This document shows positions 28,137 through 36,269 of a DNA stretch of 64,000 nucleotides, in pieces (position 1 is the first letter of the stretch; every line of letters starts with the position of its first letter). Source of the DNA: Tidjanibacter sp. (GTDB taxonomy: Bacteria; Bacteroidota; Bacteroidia; Bacteroidales; Rikenellaceae); assembly GCA_017466345.1 (NCBI GenBank), contig JAFTUI010000004.1, positions 1 through 64,000 of the forward strand, in the 5' to 3' direction. The notes under the pieces were generated by a model. The model was not told the origin of the DNA. It worked only from the letters and a program-made list of their open reading frames with translations, and ran no database searches. Both the position numbers and the translations under genes were made by a program.

Positions 28137-30266
28137 ATGAAAAAAGTTATTATTAGTGCTCTTGTGGCGATGGTGTCGCTTGGTGCATTTGCTGACGAGG
28201 GTATGTGGTTGTTGCCTCTGCTCGAAAAACTCAACCTGAAAGATATGCAGGCTAAGGGTTTGGAACTCTCGGCAGAGGATATTTATAGCATTAACGGCTC
28301 TTCATTGAAGGATGCCATCGTTATTTTTGGTGGCGGCTGTACGGGTGAGATTGTGTCGCCTGAGGGATTGCTCTTTACCAACCACCACTGCGGTTTTGGC
28401 TCTATTCAGGCTTTGAGTAGCGTGGAGCACGACTATTTGAAAAATGGTTTCTGGGCTATGAACCAGAAAGAGGAGATCCCTGCTCCGAACCTCAAAGTGA
28501 CCTTTGTGCGCCACATTGAGGATGTTACTAAGCAGATTACAAAAGGCGTAAAACCCTCAATGAGTGAGGCTCAGAGGTCGGAGAAGGTAAATAAGAATGC
28601 AAAAAACCTGAGGAGTAAGTTGGAGAAGAAGAACGAGGGTAAGACCATTACTATCAAGGACTTCTTTGGTGGCAACCAGTACTTTGCTTTCGTTACAGAG
28701 GTATATGAGGATGTGCGCCTTGTGGGTACCCCTCCCTATGCTATTGGCAAGTTTGGTGGCGAGACCGACAACTGGATGTGGCCCCGCCATACGGGCGACT
28801 TCTCGGTGTTTAGGGTTTATGCCGCTCCCGATGGTAAGACCCCTGCAAAGTATGCTCCCGAGAATGTCCCCTATAAGGCAGATAAGTACCTCACAATCTC
28901 CACCGAGGGCTACAAAGAGGGCGACTATGCGATGATTATGGGCTTCCCCGGCACCACCACTCGCTATATGACCTCCTATGAGATTGATAAGATGCTCACG
29001 GTTGATAACCCCAACCGCATCTATATTCGTGGCGAAAGACAGGATATTTTGAAGGTAAGAATGGCTGCCGATGACGCTATCCGCATCAAATATGCCTCGA
29101 AATATGCCTCCTCTTCGAACTATTGGAAGAATTCGATTGGTAAGTCGAGAGGTGTGGAGAAACTCGGCGTGAAGGCACAGAAAGCCGCCGAGGAGGAAGC
29201 CTTCACCGCTTGGGTGTGGGAGAATATGGACAAGAAACGCATAGAGAAATATGGCAATGCACTCCCACTTATTGAGAAATATGTTAATGAGGCTACCCCC
29301 TATGAGAGCGATGCTCAGATTTTGAGCGAAACACTGTTCCGTGCTGCGGAGATTCTCAACGCCTCGACAACCTTCTACAATACCTACAACCGCACCGATA
29401 GTATGGACGAGGCGGTGGAGCGCACAAAGGCTTTCTACAAGGACTATGACGAGGCTACCGACCGCCTTGTGACTTGCCGTATGATTGAGGTGCTGAGGGA
29501 GATGATTCCCGCCGAGCGCCGCCCCCAGAGCCTTGCAGTTATCGACACCGAGTGGTCGGGCGATGTGAAGGCATTTACCGAGGACCTATTCAATAGGTCG
29601 GTCTTTGCCAACGAGCAGAAGTTCTTGGGGGCAGCAGCTGCAAACAACATTGAGATCTTCGAGAATGACCCCGCACTCGCCATTATGATTGACGCCTCGA
29701 AACTTTATAAGGAACTGCTCGAAAAGGTTGCACCCCTCAAAGAGGAGTATCGCAAAGGTCATAGGCTCTACATTGCGGGTTTGATGGAGATGAATCCCGA
29801 GAAGAGCTACTACCCCGATGCAAACTTCACTTTGCGCCTTACCTATGGCACCATTCTCCCCTACTCTCCTGCTGATGGCGTGCTCTACAAATACTACACC
29901 ACCATCGATGGCGTTGTTGCCAAAGAGGATCCCAACAACCCCGTAGACTTTACCGTTGATGAGGGACTTAAAAAACTCTATGCCCAGAAGAATTGGGGTG
30001 GCTATGAGGATAAAGACGGCTCGCTCCATACCTGCTTCCTCTCGACCAACGATATTACGGGCGGCAACTCGGGTAGCCCCATTATGAACTCCAAGGGCGA
30101 GCTTATCGGCTTGGCATTCGATGGCAACTGGGAGGCTATGAGTGGCGACATCGCCTTCGAACCCAACGTGCAAAGGACTATCAACGTGGACATCCGCTAT
30201 GTCCTCTGGTGTATCGACACCCTCGGCGGAGCGGGTTGGTTGCTTGACGAGATGACCATAAAGTAG
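28137..30266 (+). CDS. S46-family dipeptidyl peptidase (DPP7-like)
   Basis: 709 residues with an N-terminal signal peptide (KKVIISALVAMVSLGAFA). Periplasmic serine exopeptidase that releases dipeptides from peptide N-termini and feeds amino-acid use. Chymotrypsin-type catalytic residues are His in TNHHCGFG (about 83), Asp in TDNWMWPRHTGDF (about 220-230) and Ser in TGGNSGSPIMNSKG (about 645). The specificity region reads AFDGNWEAMSGD. A Gly there is what I recall for DPP7 (hydrophobic P1), against Arg in DPP11 (acidic P1). Specificity is therefore inferred. It is flanked on both sides by family 1 elements in the same orientation. Confidence 0.94.
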   Translation: MKKVIISALVAMVSLGAFADEGMWLLPLLEKLNLKDMQAKGLELSAEDIYSINGSSLKDAIVIFGGGCTGEIVSPEGLLFTNHHCGFGSIQALSSVEHDYLKNGFWAMNQKEEIPAPNLKVTFVRHIEDVTKQITKGVKPSMSEAQRSEKVNKNAKNLRSKLEKKNEGKTITIKDFFGGNQYFAFVTEVYEDVRLVGTPPYAIGKFGGETDNWMWPRHTGDFSVFRVYAAPDGKTPAKYAPENVPYKADKYLTISTEGYKEGDYAMIMGFPGTTTRYMTSYEIDKMLTVDNPNRIYIRGERQDILKVRMAADDAIRIKYASKYASSSNYWKNSIGKSRGVEKLGVKAQKAAEEEAFTAWVWENMDKKRIEKYGNALPLIEKYVNEATPYESDAQILSETLFRAAEILNASTTFYNTYNRTDSMDEAVERTKAFYKDYDEATDRLVTCRMIEVLREMIPAERRPQSLAVIDTEWSGDVKAFTEDLFNRSVFANEQKFLGAAAANNIEIFENDPALAIMIDASKLYKELLEKVAPLKEEYRKGHRLYIAGLMEMNPEKSYYPDANFTLRLTYGTILPYSPADGVLYKYYTTIDGVVAKEDPNNPVDFTVDEGLKKLYAQKNWGGYEDKDGSLHTCFLSTNDITGGNSGSPIMNSKGELIGLAFDGNWEAMSGDIAFEPNVQRTINVDIRYVLWCIDTLGGAGWLLDEMTIK

Positions 30267-30312
30267 CGCTGCGAGCGTGCCTTGTGGGCGATTAGGTCGT
30301 TGCACTGCGATA

Positions 30313-30355
30313 AACCACCTTCGCAGTTACGAAAAGTAAACTGCGAAGGTGGTTT
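30313..30355 (+). terminator. Family 2c hairpin after the S46 peptidase gene
   Basis: A 17-bp perfect stem, AAACCACCTTCGCAGTT with AACTGCGAAGGTGGTTT, followed by TTCTT. Read on the minus strand its top keeps the family 2 core CGCAGTTTACTTTTCGTAA. It lies 46 bp after the stop and fits an intrinsic terminator. Confidence 0.85.
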
Positions 30356-30398
30356 TCTTGTGCGCCTAAAATCCACTAGCTTATATGCGTTTTTTTGT

Positions 30399-30671
30399 GT
30401 CTAACGTCTAACGTCAATAGTCCTAAGGCTTATAGGGCTTATATGGCTTATAAGGCATATGGGGCATATATAAGTAGGAGTTTGAGAGGAGTCTTTTTTC
30501 GGGGAGGAGTGAGGCTCTCCGAAGGAGAGTGGCAGGCGAAGAGTCAGCCCACTCAAACTCGTTTGAAAGTGGGCTGGCAGTTCGACTGCTAATCTGCCTG
30601 CAAAGGCAGCCACACCTCACCGCGAGGGTTGCACTAAAAGTTTTTGGTAGCACCTTTTTACAAAAAGGTGC
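30399..30671 (+). repeat. Family 1 intercistronic element, copy D
   Basis: Starts with GTCTAACGTCTAACGTC, then a nonamer array of GGCTTATAN units (30427-30474). It skips the C/G-rich hairpin part of copy C and goes straight to GGAGTTTGAGAGGAGTC. A restyled junction block follows: GTGAGG/CCTCAC, CTCTCC-GAA-GGAGAG, CAGCCCACT/AGTGGGCTG, the added hairpin GCAG-TTCGA-CTGC and CTGCC/GGCAG. It ends in CACTAAAAGTTTTTGG and the hairpin GCACC-T5/A5-GGTGC at 30650-30671. It lies between the S46 gene and glnS, co-oriented with both. Confidence 0.88.
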
Positions 30672-30746
30672 GAAAAAGCGGAGAAAGAAAAGCGCATAAA
30701 ATACCCAAATCTCAACTTTCATCTTTCAACTTTCAACTCAAATCAC

Positions 30747-30754
30747 TATCTTTG
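30747..30754 (+). promoter_or_regulatory. -7 box of glnS
   Basis: TATCTTTG matches TAnnTTTG 28 bp before the glnS ATG. The -33 area (30724-30727, TTTC) falls within a heptamer array of CTTTCAA-type units at about 30717-30738. The box lies downstream of the family 1 terminal hairpin. Confidence 0.6.
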
Positions 30755-30781
30755 CACTAATATACACTTAATAGGTTTGTT

Positions 30782-32464
30782 ATGGAAGTAAAAACTACTG
30801 AGGCGCCCAAGGAGAGGTCGCTCAATTTCGTAGAGGAGATTATCGAAAATTATATAGCCGAGACGGGTAACGCTATCCAGACACGTTTCCCGCCCGAGCC
30901 CAACGGCTACCTTCACATCGGTCACGCCAAGAGTATCTGCCTTAACTTCGGTTTGGCACAACGCTATGGTGGCAAGTGCAATCTGCGCTTCGATGATACC
31001 AACCCCGTGAAGGAGGATACCGAGTATGTGGACTCCATCAAGGAGGACATCAAGTGGCTCGGCTTTGAGTGGGCTGTGGAACGCTACGCTTCGGACTACT
31101 TCGACCAGCTCTATGAGTGGGCTATCTTGCTGATTAAGAAGGGTAAAGCCTATGTAGACGACCAGTCGCAGGAGGAGATTCGCCTCGGTCGCGGCACGGT
31201 GCAACAGCCAGGTACCGAGAGCCCCTACCGCAACCGTTCGGTAGAGGAAAACCTGAGGCTCTTCGAGGAGATGAAGGAGGGTAAGTATGCAGATGGCGAG
31301 AAGGTGCTGCGTGCCAAGATAGATATGGCGCACCCCAATATGCTCTTCCGCGACCCTATTCTCTACCGTATTCTCCACACCGAACACCACCGCACAGGCA
31401 ATAAGTGGTGCATCTACCCAATGTACGACTACGCACACGGTCAGAGCGACTCCATTGAGCGCATCACACACTCGATTTGTACTTTGGAGTTCGATGTTCA
31501 CCGCCCCTTGTACGATTGGTTCATAGAGGAACTCGGCATCTTCCCCAGCCACCAATACGAGTTCGCAAGACTCAACCTTACCTATACGGTTATGAGCAAA
31601 CGCAAACTCTTGCAACTTGTTAAAGACCAAGTGGTTACGGGTTGGGATGACCCCCGTATGCCTACCATTTGTGCCCTTAGGCGCAAGGGCTACACCCCCG
31701 CTTCGATTAGGGCTTTTGCCGAGAGGGTTGGCGTAGCAAAGAGGGACAATGTGATTGATCTCTCGCTCTTGGAGTACTGCGTGAGGGAAGATCTGAACAA
31801 GGTTGCCGAGCGCCGTATGGCTGTTATCGACCCCCTGAAGGTTGTCATCACTAACTACCCCGAGGGACAGACCGAGTGTTTCAGCTGCGTTAATAACCCC
31901 GAGGACGAGAGCGCAGGAAGACGCGATGTTCCCTTTGGCAGAGAGATTTATATCGAGCGTGGCGACTTTATGGAGGAGCCCCCCAAGGGTTACTATCGCT
32001 TGCGTCCCGGCGGCGAGGTGCGCCTGAGGTATGGTTACCTCATCAAATGCGAGGAGGTTATCAAGGGTGCCGAGGGTAATGTTGTTGAGTTGCACTGCAC
32101 CTACGACCCTCTGTCGGCAGGCGGTGGCTCTTCGGATGGTCGCAAAGTTAAGGGTGTTATCCATTGGGTGTCGGCTGCTGACGCTGTTGAGGCGGAGGTA
32201 AGACTCTACGACAACCTCTTTGCTAAGGAAGATCCCGATGATGTTGAGGAGGGCAAAGTGTTTACCGACTACCTCAATCCCAACTCGCTTGTTGTTAAGA
32301 CCGCCTATTGCGAGCGCTCGCTTGGCGAGGCAAAGGTTGGCGACAGGTTCCAATTTGAGAGGGTTGGTTATTTCTGCGTGGACAAAGACTCCTCGGCTGA
32401 TAAGATTGTCTTCAACCGTACCGTTACCCTAAAAGATACTTGGGCTAAGATGCAGAAGAAATAA
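30782..32464 (+). CDS. glnS: Glutaminyl-tRNA synthetase
   Basis: 560 residues. Class I synthetase that attaches glutamine to tRNA-Gln directly. The catalytic motifs are [15 protein letters not shown] (HIGH, about residue 45) and the KMSKS-like VMSKRKLL (about residue 278). The anticodon-binding beta-barrels follow (from about residue 350). Its presence means this organism need not use the amidotransferase route for Gln-tRNA. Its promoter and the neighbouring repeat lie upstream, and a family 2b hairpin follows 15 bp after the stop. Confidence 0.97.
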   Translation: MEVKTTEAPKERSLNFVEEIIENYIAETGNAIQTRFPPEPNGYLHIGHAKSICLNFGLAQRYGGKCNLRFDDTNPVKEDTEYVDSIKEDIKWLGFEWAVERYASDYFDQLYEWAILLIKKGKAYVDDQSQEEIRLGRGTVQQPGTESPYRNRSVEENLRLFEEMKEGKYADGEKVLRAKIDMAHPNMLFRDPILYRILHTEHHRTGNKWCIYPMYDYAHGQSDSIERITHSICTLEFDVHRPLYDWFIEELGIFPSHQYEFARLNLTYTVMSKRKLLQLVKDQVVTGWDDPRMPTICALRRKGYTPASIRAFAERVGVAKRDNVIDLSLLEYCVREDLNKVAERRMAVIDPLKVVITNYPEGQTECFSCVNNPEDESAGRRDVPFGREIYIERGDFMEEPPKGYYRLRPGGEVRLRYGYLIKCEEVIKGAEGNVVELHCTYDPLSAGGGSSDGRKVKGVIHWVSAADAVEAEVRLYDNLFAKEDPDDVEEGKVFTDYLNPNSLVVKTAYCERSLGEAKVGDRFQFERVGYFCVDKDSSADKIVFNRTVTLKDTWAKMQKK

Positions 32465-32478
32465 TTCTCGCAGGCATC

Positions 32479-32555
32479 TGCTGCGTTATACTCAAAGGCA
32501 ACAACCTTATTTACGCTAAGTAGACTCGGTTGTTGCCTTTTTTCGCAAGCCTTGC
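32479..32555 (+). terminator. Family 2b conserved-core hairpin after glnS
   Basis: The stem AAAGGCAACAACC (32495-32507) and GGTTGTTGCCTTT (32528-32540) ends in a T run. The flanks CTGCTGCGTTATACTC and CGCAAGCCTTGC are the reverse complement of those at 15689-15765, while the stem bases are wholly different. The core on the minus strand reads GTCTACTTAGCGTAAATAAGG, a mutated family 2 core. Confidence 0.82.
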
Positions 32556-32617
32556 ATCTGCTCTGCGACAATCATTTCTTTACTCCTGCCCCATCCCCGC
32601 TCTATATAAAATAATCA

Positions 32618-32701
32618 CCCCAATGTTCCACGAGGAACATTGGGGTTAATTCTCAATTCTCAATTCTCAATTCTCAATTCGATTTTGTTCCTCGTGGAAC
32701 A
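32618..32701. repeat. Paired parS-like palindromes flanking a heptamer array
   Basis: TGTTCCACGAGGAACA at 32624-32639 and its exact reverse complement TGTTCCTCGTGGAACA at 32686-32701 enclose four TCAATTC units. The first site is extended to a 12-bp stem, CCCCAATGTTCC with GGAACATTGGGG (32618-32645). The sites differ from the ParB site consensus TGTTYCACGTGRAACA mainly at the central step. The second abuts the mnmG stop codon. They may be terminator hairpins or partition-protein sites. Confidence 0.6.
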
Positions 32702-32702
32702 A

Positions 32703-34586
32703 TTATCTGCCAAAGTAAATCAACAATACGTTTATGTCGGCGGGCGAAACACCTGGTATGCGCGAGGCCTGACCAATGGTGGTGGGGCGAATGCGCGAGA
32801 GTTTTTGGCGAGCCTCAATGGTTATAGATGTAATATTCATAAAGTCAAAATCGGCAGGAATGCGAATCTCTTCGAGCCTTTGCAGCTTGTCGGCAATCGC
32901 CTTTTCGCGCTCAATGTAGCCGCTGTATTTCACCTCTATTTCTACTTGCTCAACAATCTCGCGACTCAGGTTGTGGCTTGTGACGAATTTTTTGAGCGGA
33001 GCAACAATTTCAATTAGGTCAAAAAGTGAAACATTGTTGCGAATTAATACATCTGCAATCTTCTTTTTCTGCGAAAGAGGTGCAGAATTGATGGTTTTGA
33101 GATAGTCCGAAATTTCGTCTGGTGCGACACCCTGTCTTTGAACGAAATTTTTAAGCGATTCTCCGAGCGATTTTTTTTGCTCAAAATCCACCCACCTTTC
33201 ATTATTCACAAGACCGATTTCTCTGCCAATAGGAGTAAGGCGAAGGTCGGCATTGTCTTGTCGGAGGAGGATGCGATACTCTGCACGGCTCGTGAACATA
33301 CGATAAGGCTCATCGACACCCTTAGTCACAAGGTCGTCAATCAGCACACCAATATACGCCTCGTTGCGTCCGAGTACAAAAGGCTCCTCTCCCCTACTCT
33401 TCCTCACTGCGTTCACACCTGCCACCAAGCCTTGCGCCGCAGCCTCTTCGTAGCCCGTGGTGCCATTGATTTGTCCCGCAAAATAGAGCCCCTTGATGAG
33501 TTTTGTTTCGAGGGTGTGGGTTAGCTGTGTGGGTGGGAAATAGTCGTACTCGATGGCGTATCCTGGGCGATAGATCTCCACATTCTCGAAGCCCTCTATT
33601 TGCTGCAATGCGGCACACTGCACCTGCCAGGGAAGGCTCGAAGAGAAGCCATTGAGGTAGTATTCGTTGGTGTCGGCACCCTCTGGTTCGAGGAAGAGTT
33701 GGTGGAACTCCTTGTCTGCAAAGGTGCGCAATTTGTCCTCAATGCTGGGGCAATAGCGAGGACCGATACCCTTGATAAGCCCCTGAAACAGAGGCGAGTC
33801 ATCGAAGCCCGTTCGCAGTGTGTTGTGAACCTCTTGTGAGGTGTATACCAAGTAGCAAGGTTGCTGATTTTCAATGGGTTGAATGCTACTTAGGAAGGAG
33901 AATTTCTGAGGTTCGCTGTCGCCATCCTGACGCTCAAACTTGTCGAGATTGAGCGAGCGGACATCAATCCTAACGGGCGTTCCCGTCTTCATCCTACCCG
34001 CCTCAAAACCGAGTTCGACAAGTTGCTCGGTGAGCCCGTGCGATGCGGCATCGCCAGCCCTACCCCCCTCGGCAGAGTTGCGACCGATGTGCATCAGACC
34101 CCCGAGGAATGTTCCGTTGGTGAGAATGACCGACTTGGCAGTGAAAACCACACCCATTTGGGTTCTTACACCCACAACACGCCTACTCTCCCCCACTCCA
34201 TCAATAATCAATTGATTTACAGAGTCTTGCCACAGCCTAAGGTTGGGGGTGTTCTCCAATGTCTTGCGCCACAGTGCCGAGAAACGCGCCTTGTCGCATT
34301 GTGCCCTGGGGCTCCACATTGCCGCGCCCTTCGAGCGGTTGAGCATACGGAATTGTATGGTGCTGAGGTCTGTGATGATACCCATTTGACCACCGAGAGC
34401 ATCTATCTCCCTAACAATCTGCCCCTTAGCCACGCCGCCCACCGCAGGATTGCACGACATATTGGCATATTTGGTCATATCCATAGTCACAAGCAGTGTT
34501 GCCGCACCAAGGTTGGCAGCCGCCGTAGCAGCCTCACAACCGGCGTGACCTCCACCCACAACTATCACATCGTAGTCAAACCTCAT
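32703..34586 (-). CDS. mnmG: tRNA uridine-5-carboxymethylaminomethyl modification enzyme MnmG
   Basis: 627 residues. With MnmE it modifies the wobble uridine (U34) of several tRNAs using FAD and folate. The FAD-binding start is DVIVVGGGHAGCEAATAAANLG. CNPAVGGVAKGQIVREIDALGG and GYEEAAAQGLVAGVNA are family signatures, and the helical C-terminal domain (from about 555) contacts tRNA. The ATG at 34586 is 2 bp after the ybeY stop, so the ybeY-mnmG pair is in one transcript. The TAA stop directly follows the parS-like palindrome. Confidence 0.97.
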   Translation of the reverse strand: MRFDYDVIVVGGGHAGCEAATAAANLGAATLLVTMDMTKYANMSCNPAVGGVAKGQIVREIDALGGQMGIITDLSTIQFRMLNRSKGAAMWSPRAQCDKARFSALWRKTLENTPNLRLWQDSVNQLIIDGVGESRRVVGVRTQMGVVFTAKSVILTNGTFLGGLMHIGRNSAEGGRAGDAASHGLTEQLVELGFEAGRMKTGTPVRIDVRSLNLDKFERQDGDSEPQKFSFLSSIQPIENQQPCYLVYTSQEVHNTLRTGFDDSPLFQGLIKGIGPRYCPSIEDKLRTFADKEFHQLFLEPEGADTNEYYLNGFSSSLPWQVQCAALQQIEGFENVEIYRPGYAIEYDYFPPTQLTHTLETKLIKGLYFAGQINGTTGYEEAAAQGLVAGVNAVRKSRGEEPFVLGRNEAYIGVLIDDLVTKGVDEPYRMFTSRAEYRILLRQDNADLRLTPIGREIGLVNNERWVDFEQKKSLGESLKNFVQRQGVAPDEISDYLKTINSAPLSQKKKIADVLIRNNVSLFDLIEIVAPLKKFVTSHNLSREIVEQVEIEVKYSGYIEREKAIADKLQRLEEIRIPADFDFMNITSITIEARQKLSRIRPTTIGQASRIPGVSPADINVLLIYFGR

Positions 34587-34588
34587 TG

Positions 34589-35059
34589 CTATTTAGCTTT
34601 TTGTACGGGCTCGCTATCCACAAAGCGGGCGAGGTAGAAATTCTCTTTTTGGCGCATCTGGGCGGCATCGGAGTCGGTTTTGTCCTTGTAACCGCACAGG
34701 TGCAACACTCCGTGAATAATAACCCTCAGTTGCTCCTCTTCGGGGTTTGTGCCGAGTATTTTGGCGTTATCATCCACCGTAAAAGGGTCAATAAAAATAT
34801 CGCCACTAACCACCTTGCGTCCCTCTAAGTCGCTGTAATCAAACGTGATAACATCCGTATAGTAGTCGTGTCCCAAGTATTGGCGATTGATGCCAATGTG
34901 GTTCTCCGAGGAGCAGAAAATGTAACTAATCTCCCCCACCCTAAAACCCTCGTTGTGGATGCTCTCCCTTATCCAGCGGTTGATTCTAACTCTTCCTTTG
35001 GGCAGGTAGTCGGTATCTTGATTGTAGAAGTGTACAGCCATTATGTTGTTGTGTTTCAA
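34589..35059 (-). CDS. ybeY: Endoribonuclease YbeY (rRNA maturation factor)
   Basis: 156 residues, or 150 if the start is the ATG at 35041 (AVHFYNQDTDYLPKG), which I consider equally likely. A zinc-dependent single-strand RNase acting on 16S rRNA 3' processing and ribosome quality control. The metal motif reads HGVLHLCGYKD: the first two histidines of HxxxHxxxxxH are kept but the third ligand is Asp. My recollection is that Bacteroidota YbeY share this. DVITFDYSD and the GDIFI strand are typical. It is coupled to mnmG and lies 9 bp after the EnvC-like gene. Confidence 0.94.
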   Translation of the reverse strand: MKHNNIMAVHFYNQDTDYLPKGRVRINRWIRESIHNEGFRVGEISYIFCSSENHIGINRQYLGHDYYTDVITFDYSDLEGRKVVSGDIFIDPFTVDDNAKILGTNPEEEQLRVIIHGVLHLCGYKDKTDSDAAQMRQKENFYLARFVDSEPVQKAK

Positions 35060-35068
35060 AAGTTTATC

Positions 35069-36259
35069 CTAATCTGCCAACCAAATTTCGGGGTCTTGGT
35101 TGATGGTGTGGAACCACACCTCGAAGTGGAGCTGGTACTCTTCGGGGTTGTCGCCTGCCGAGATAGTGCCAAGTCGGGTGTTTGTGCCCACTTTGTCGCC
35201 AGCCTTTACACTCACAGTTGCAAGGTTGGAGTAGATGGTAAAATAGTCGCCGTGGCGCAACATCACACAGTTGTTGAGTCCGCTGATGAACATCACCCTT
35301 GCCACCTCGCCTTCAAATACGGCGTATACCTCCGAGCCCTTCGGGGCGGCAATGTTCACACCCTTATTAACCACCGTGACGTGTTTTTCGGTGGGGTGGG
35401 GGTGCTTGCCAAAACGCTCTATTATGACACCACCGTTTACGGGCATCAGCATTTTACCCCTATTTTGGTCGAACTTGCCATTCAGTGCCGTCACGGCCCT
35501 ACGCTCAGCATCGGTCATCTTGCGCTTGGTCTTGCGGGTCTCCTCATCTATGATTTTTTGAAGCGTCTGCTGTGCTTTTTTCTTCTCTTCGCGCCTCTTT
35601 TTCAACTCCTTAGAGATTTTCTTCTCGTTGGCGGCGAGTTTTTTGCCCGCAGCATCGAGCTCTTTTTTCTCTTTATTGAGGGTTTTAAGGCTCTTTTGGT
35701 GTTCTGCCTTGGTTTTGTCGAGCGAAGCCTGCTTTGCAGATAGTTCCCCAACCTCCGAGGCAATCTGCTGACTCTTTGCGGTTATCTCTTCGGCACGCTT
35801 GCCGAGTGCTTGGTTATAGCGCGTGAGCAGACCAACCCTGTGTGTTGCCACCGAAAGATCCTTGGAGGAGAAGAGAAAATGGAGTGGGGTGCCCACAAGG
35901 TGGTTTTTATACGCAACCCTAACCATTTGTGCATACTCCTCTTTGAGACTTACAAGCTGCTCCTGCATCGTGTTGATGTCGGTCTGTTTGTTTGCTATAT
36001 TGTTGGAAATTAGATTTATCTGCTTATTGAGCGATCCCACAACCTCTTGTCGTTTGTTGATTTTGTTTTGTAGGAGCTTAACCTCGGTTTGGTTGCTCTT
36101 TTTGGAGGCTGTGACCTCTTTTAGGAGTTTTTCGTTCTTGGCAATCTCCTTCTCGGCACGTTTGATTTGGGCGTCCAACTCCTCTACGGTCTGCCCATAA
36201 AGCCCTGCGACACCCAATGTCAAAATACCCAATATCAACACCAAAAACCTCTTCATCAC
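35069..36259 (-). CDS. EnvC-like murein hydrolase activator (degenerate M23/LytM)
   Basis: 396 residues. A signal peptide (FLVLILGILTLGVAGLYG) is followed by a long coiled coil (about 22-255, rich in Lys/Glu/Gln, with QTEVKLLQNKINKRQE). The C-terminal LytM domain is about 270-396. The zinc site is degraded: VVNKGVNIAAPKG stands where active enzymes have H-x-G-x-D-x-A, and QLHFEVW stands for HLHFE-type residues. So it probably activates a separate amidase at the septum, as EnvC does, instead of cutting peptidoglycan. An M23 enzyme with intact residues lies at 48064. It starts 10 bp after the TPR gene. Confidence 0.9.
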   Translation of the reverse strand: MMKRFLVLILGILTLGVAGLYGQTVEELDAQIKRAEKEIAKNEKLLKEVTASKKSNQTEVKLLQNKINKRQEVVGSLNKQINLISNNIANKQTDINTMQEQLVSLKEEYAQMVRVAYKNHLVGTPLHFLFSSKDLSVATHRVGLLTRYNQALGKRAEEITAKSQQIASEVGELSAKQASLDKTKAEHQKSLKTLNKEKKELDAAGKKLAANEKKISKELKKRREEKKKAQQTLQKIIDEETRKTKRKMTDAERRAVTALNGKFDQNRGKMLMPVNGGVIIERFGKHPHPTEKHVTVVNKGVNIAAPKGSEVYAVFEGEVARVMFISGLNNCVMLRHGDYFTIYSNLATVSVKAGDKVGTNTRLGTISAGDNPEEYQLHFEVWFHTINQDPEIWLAD

Positions 36260-36269
36260 TCCGCCGCTA

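Noticed and set aside
30746-32353. 535-codon open frame antisense to glnS
   Set aside because: It lies fully opposite a well-conserved synthetase. The composition follows from codon bias of the sense gene.
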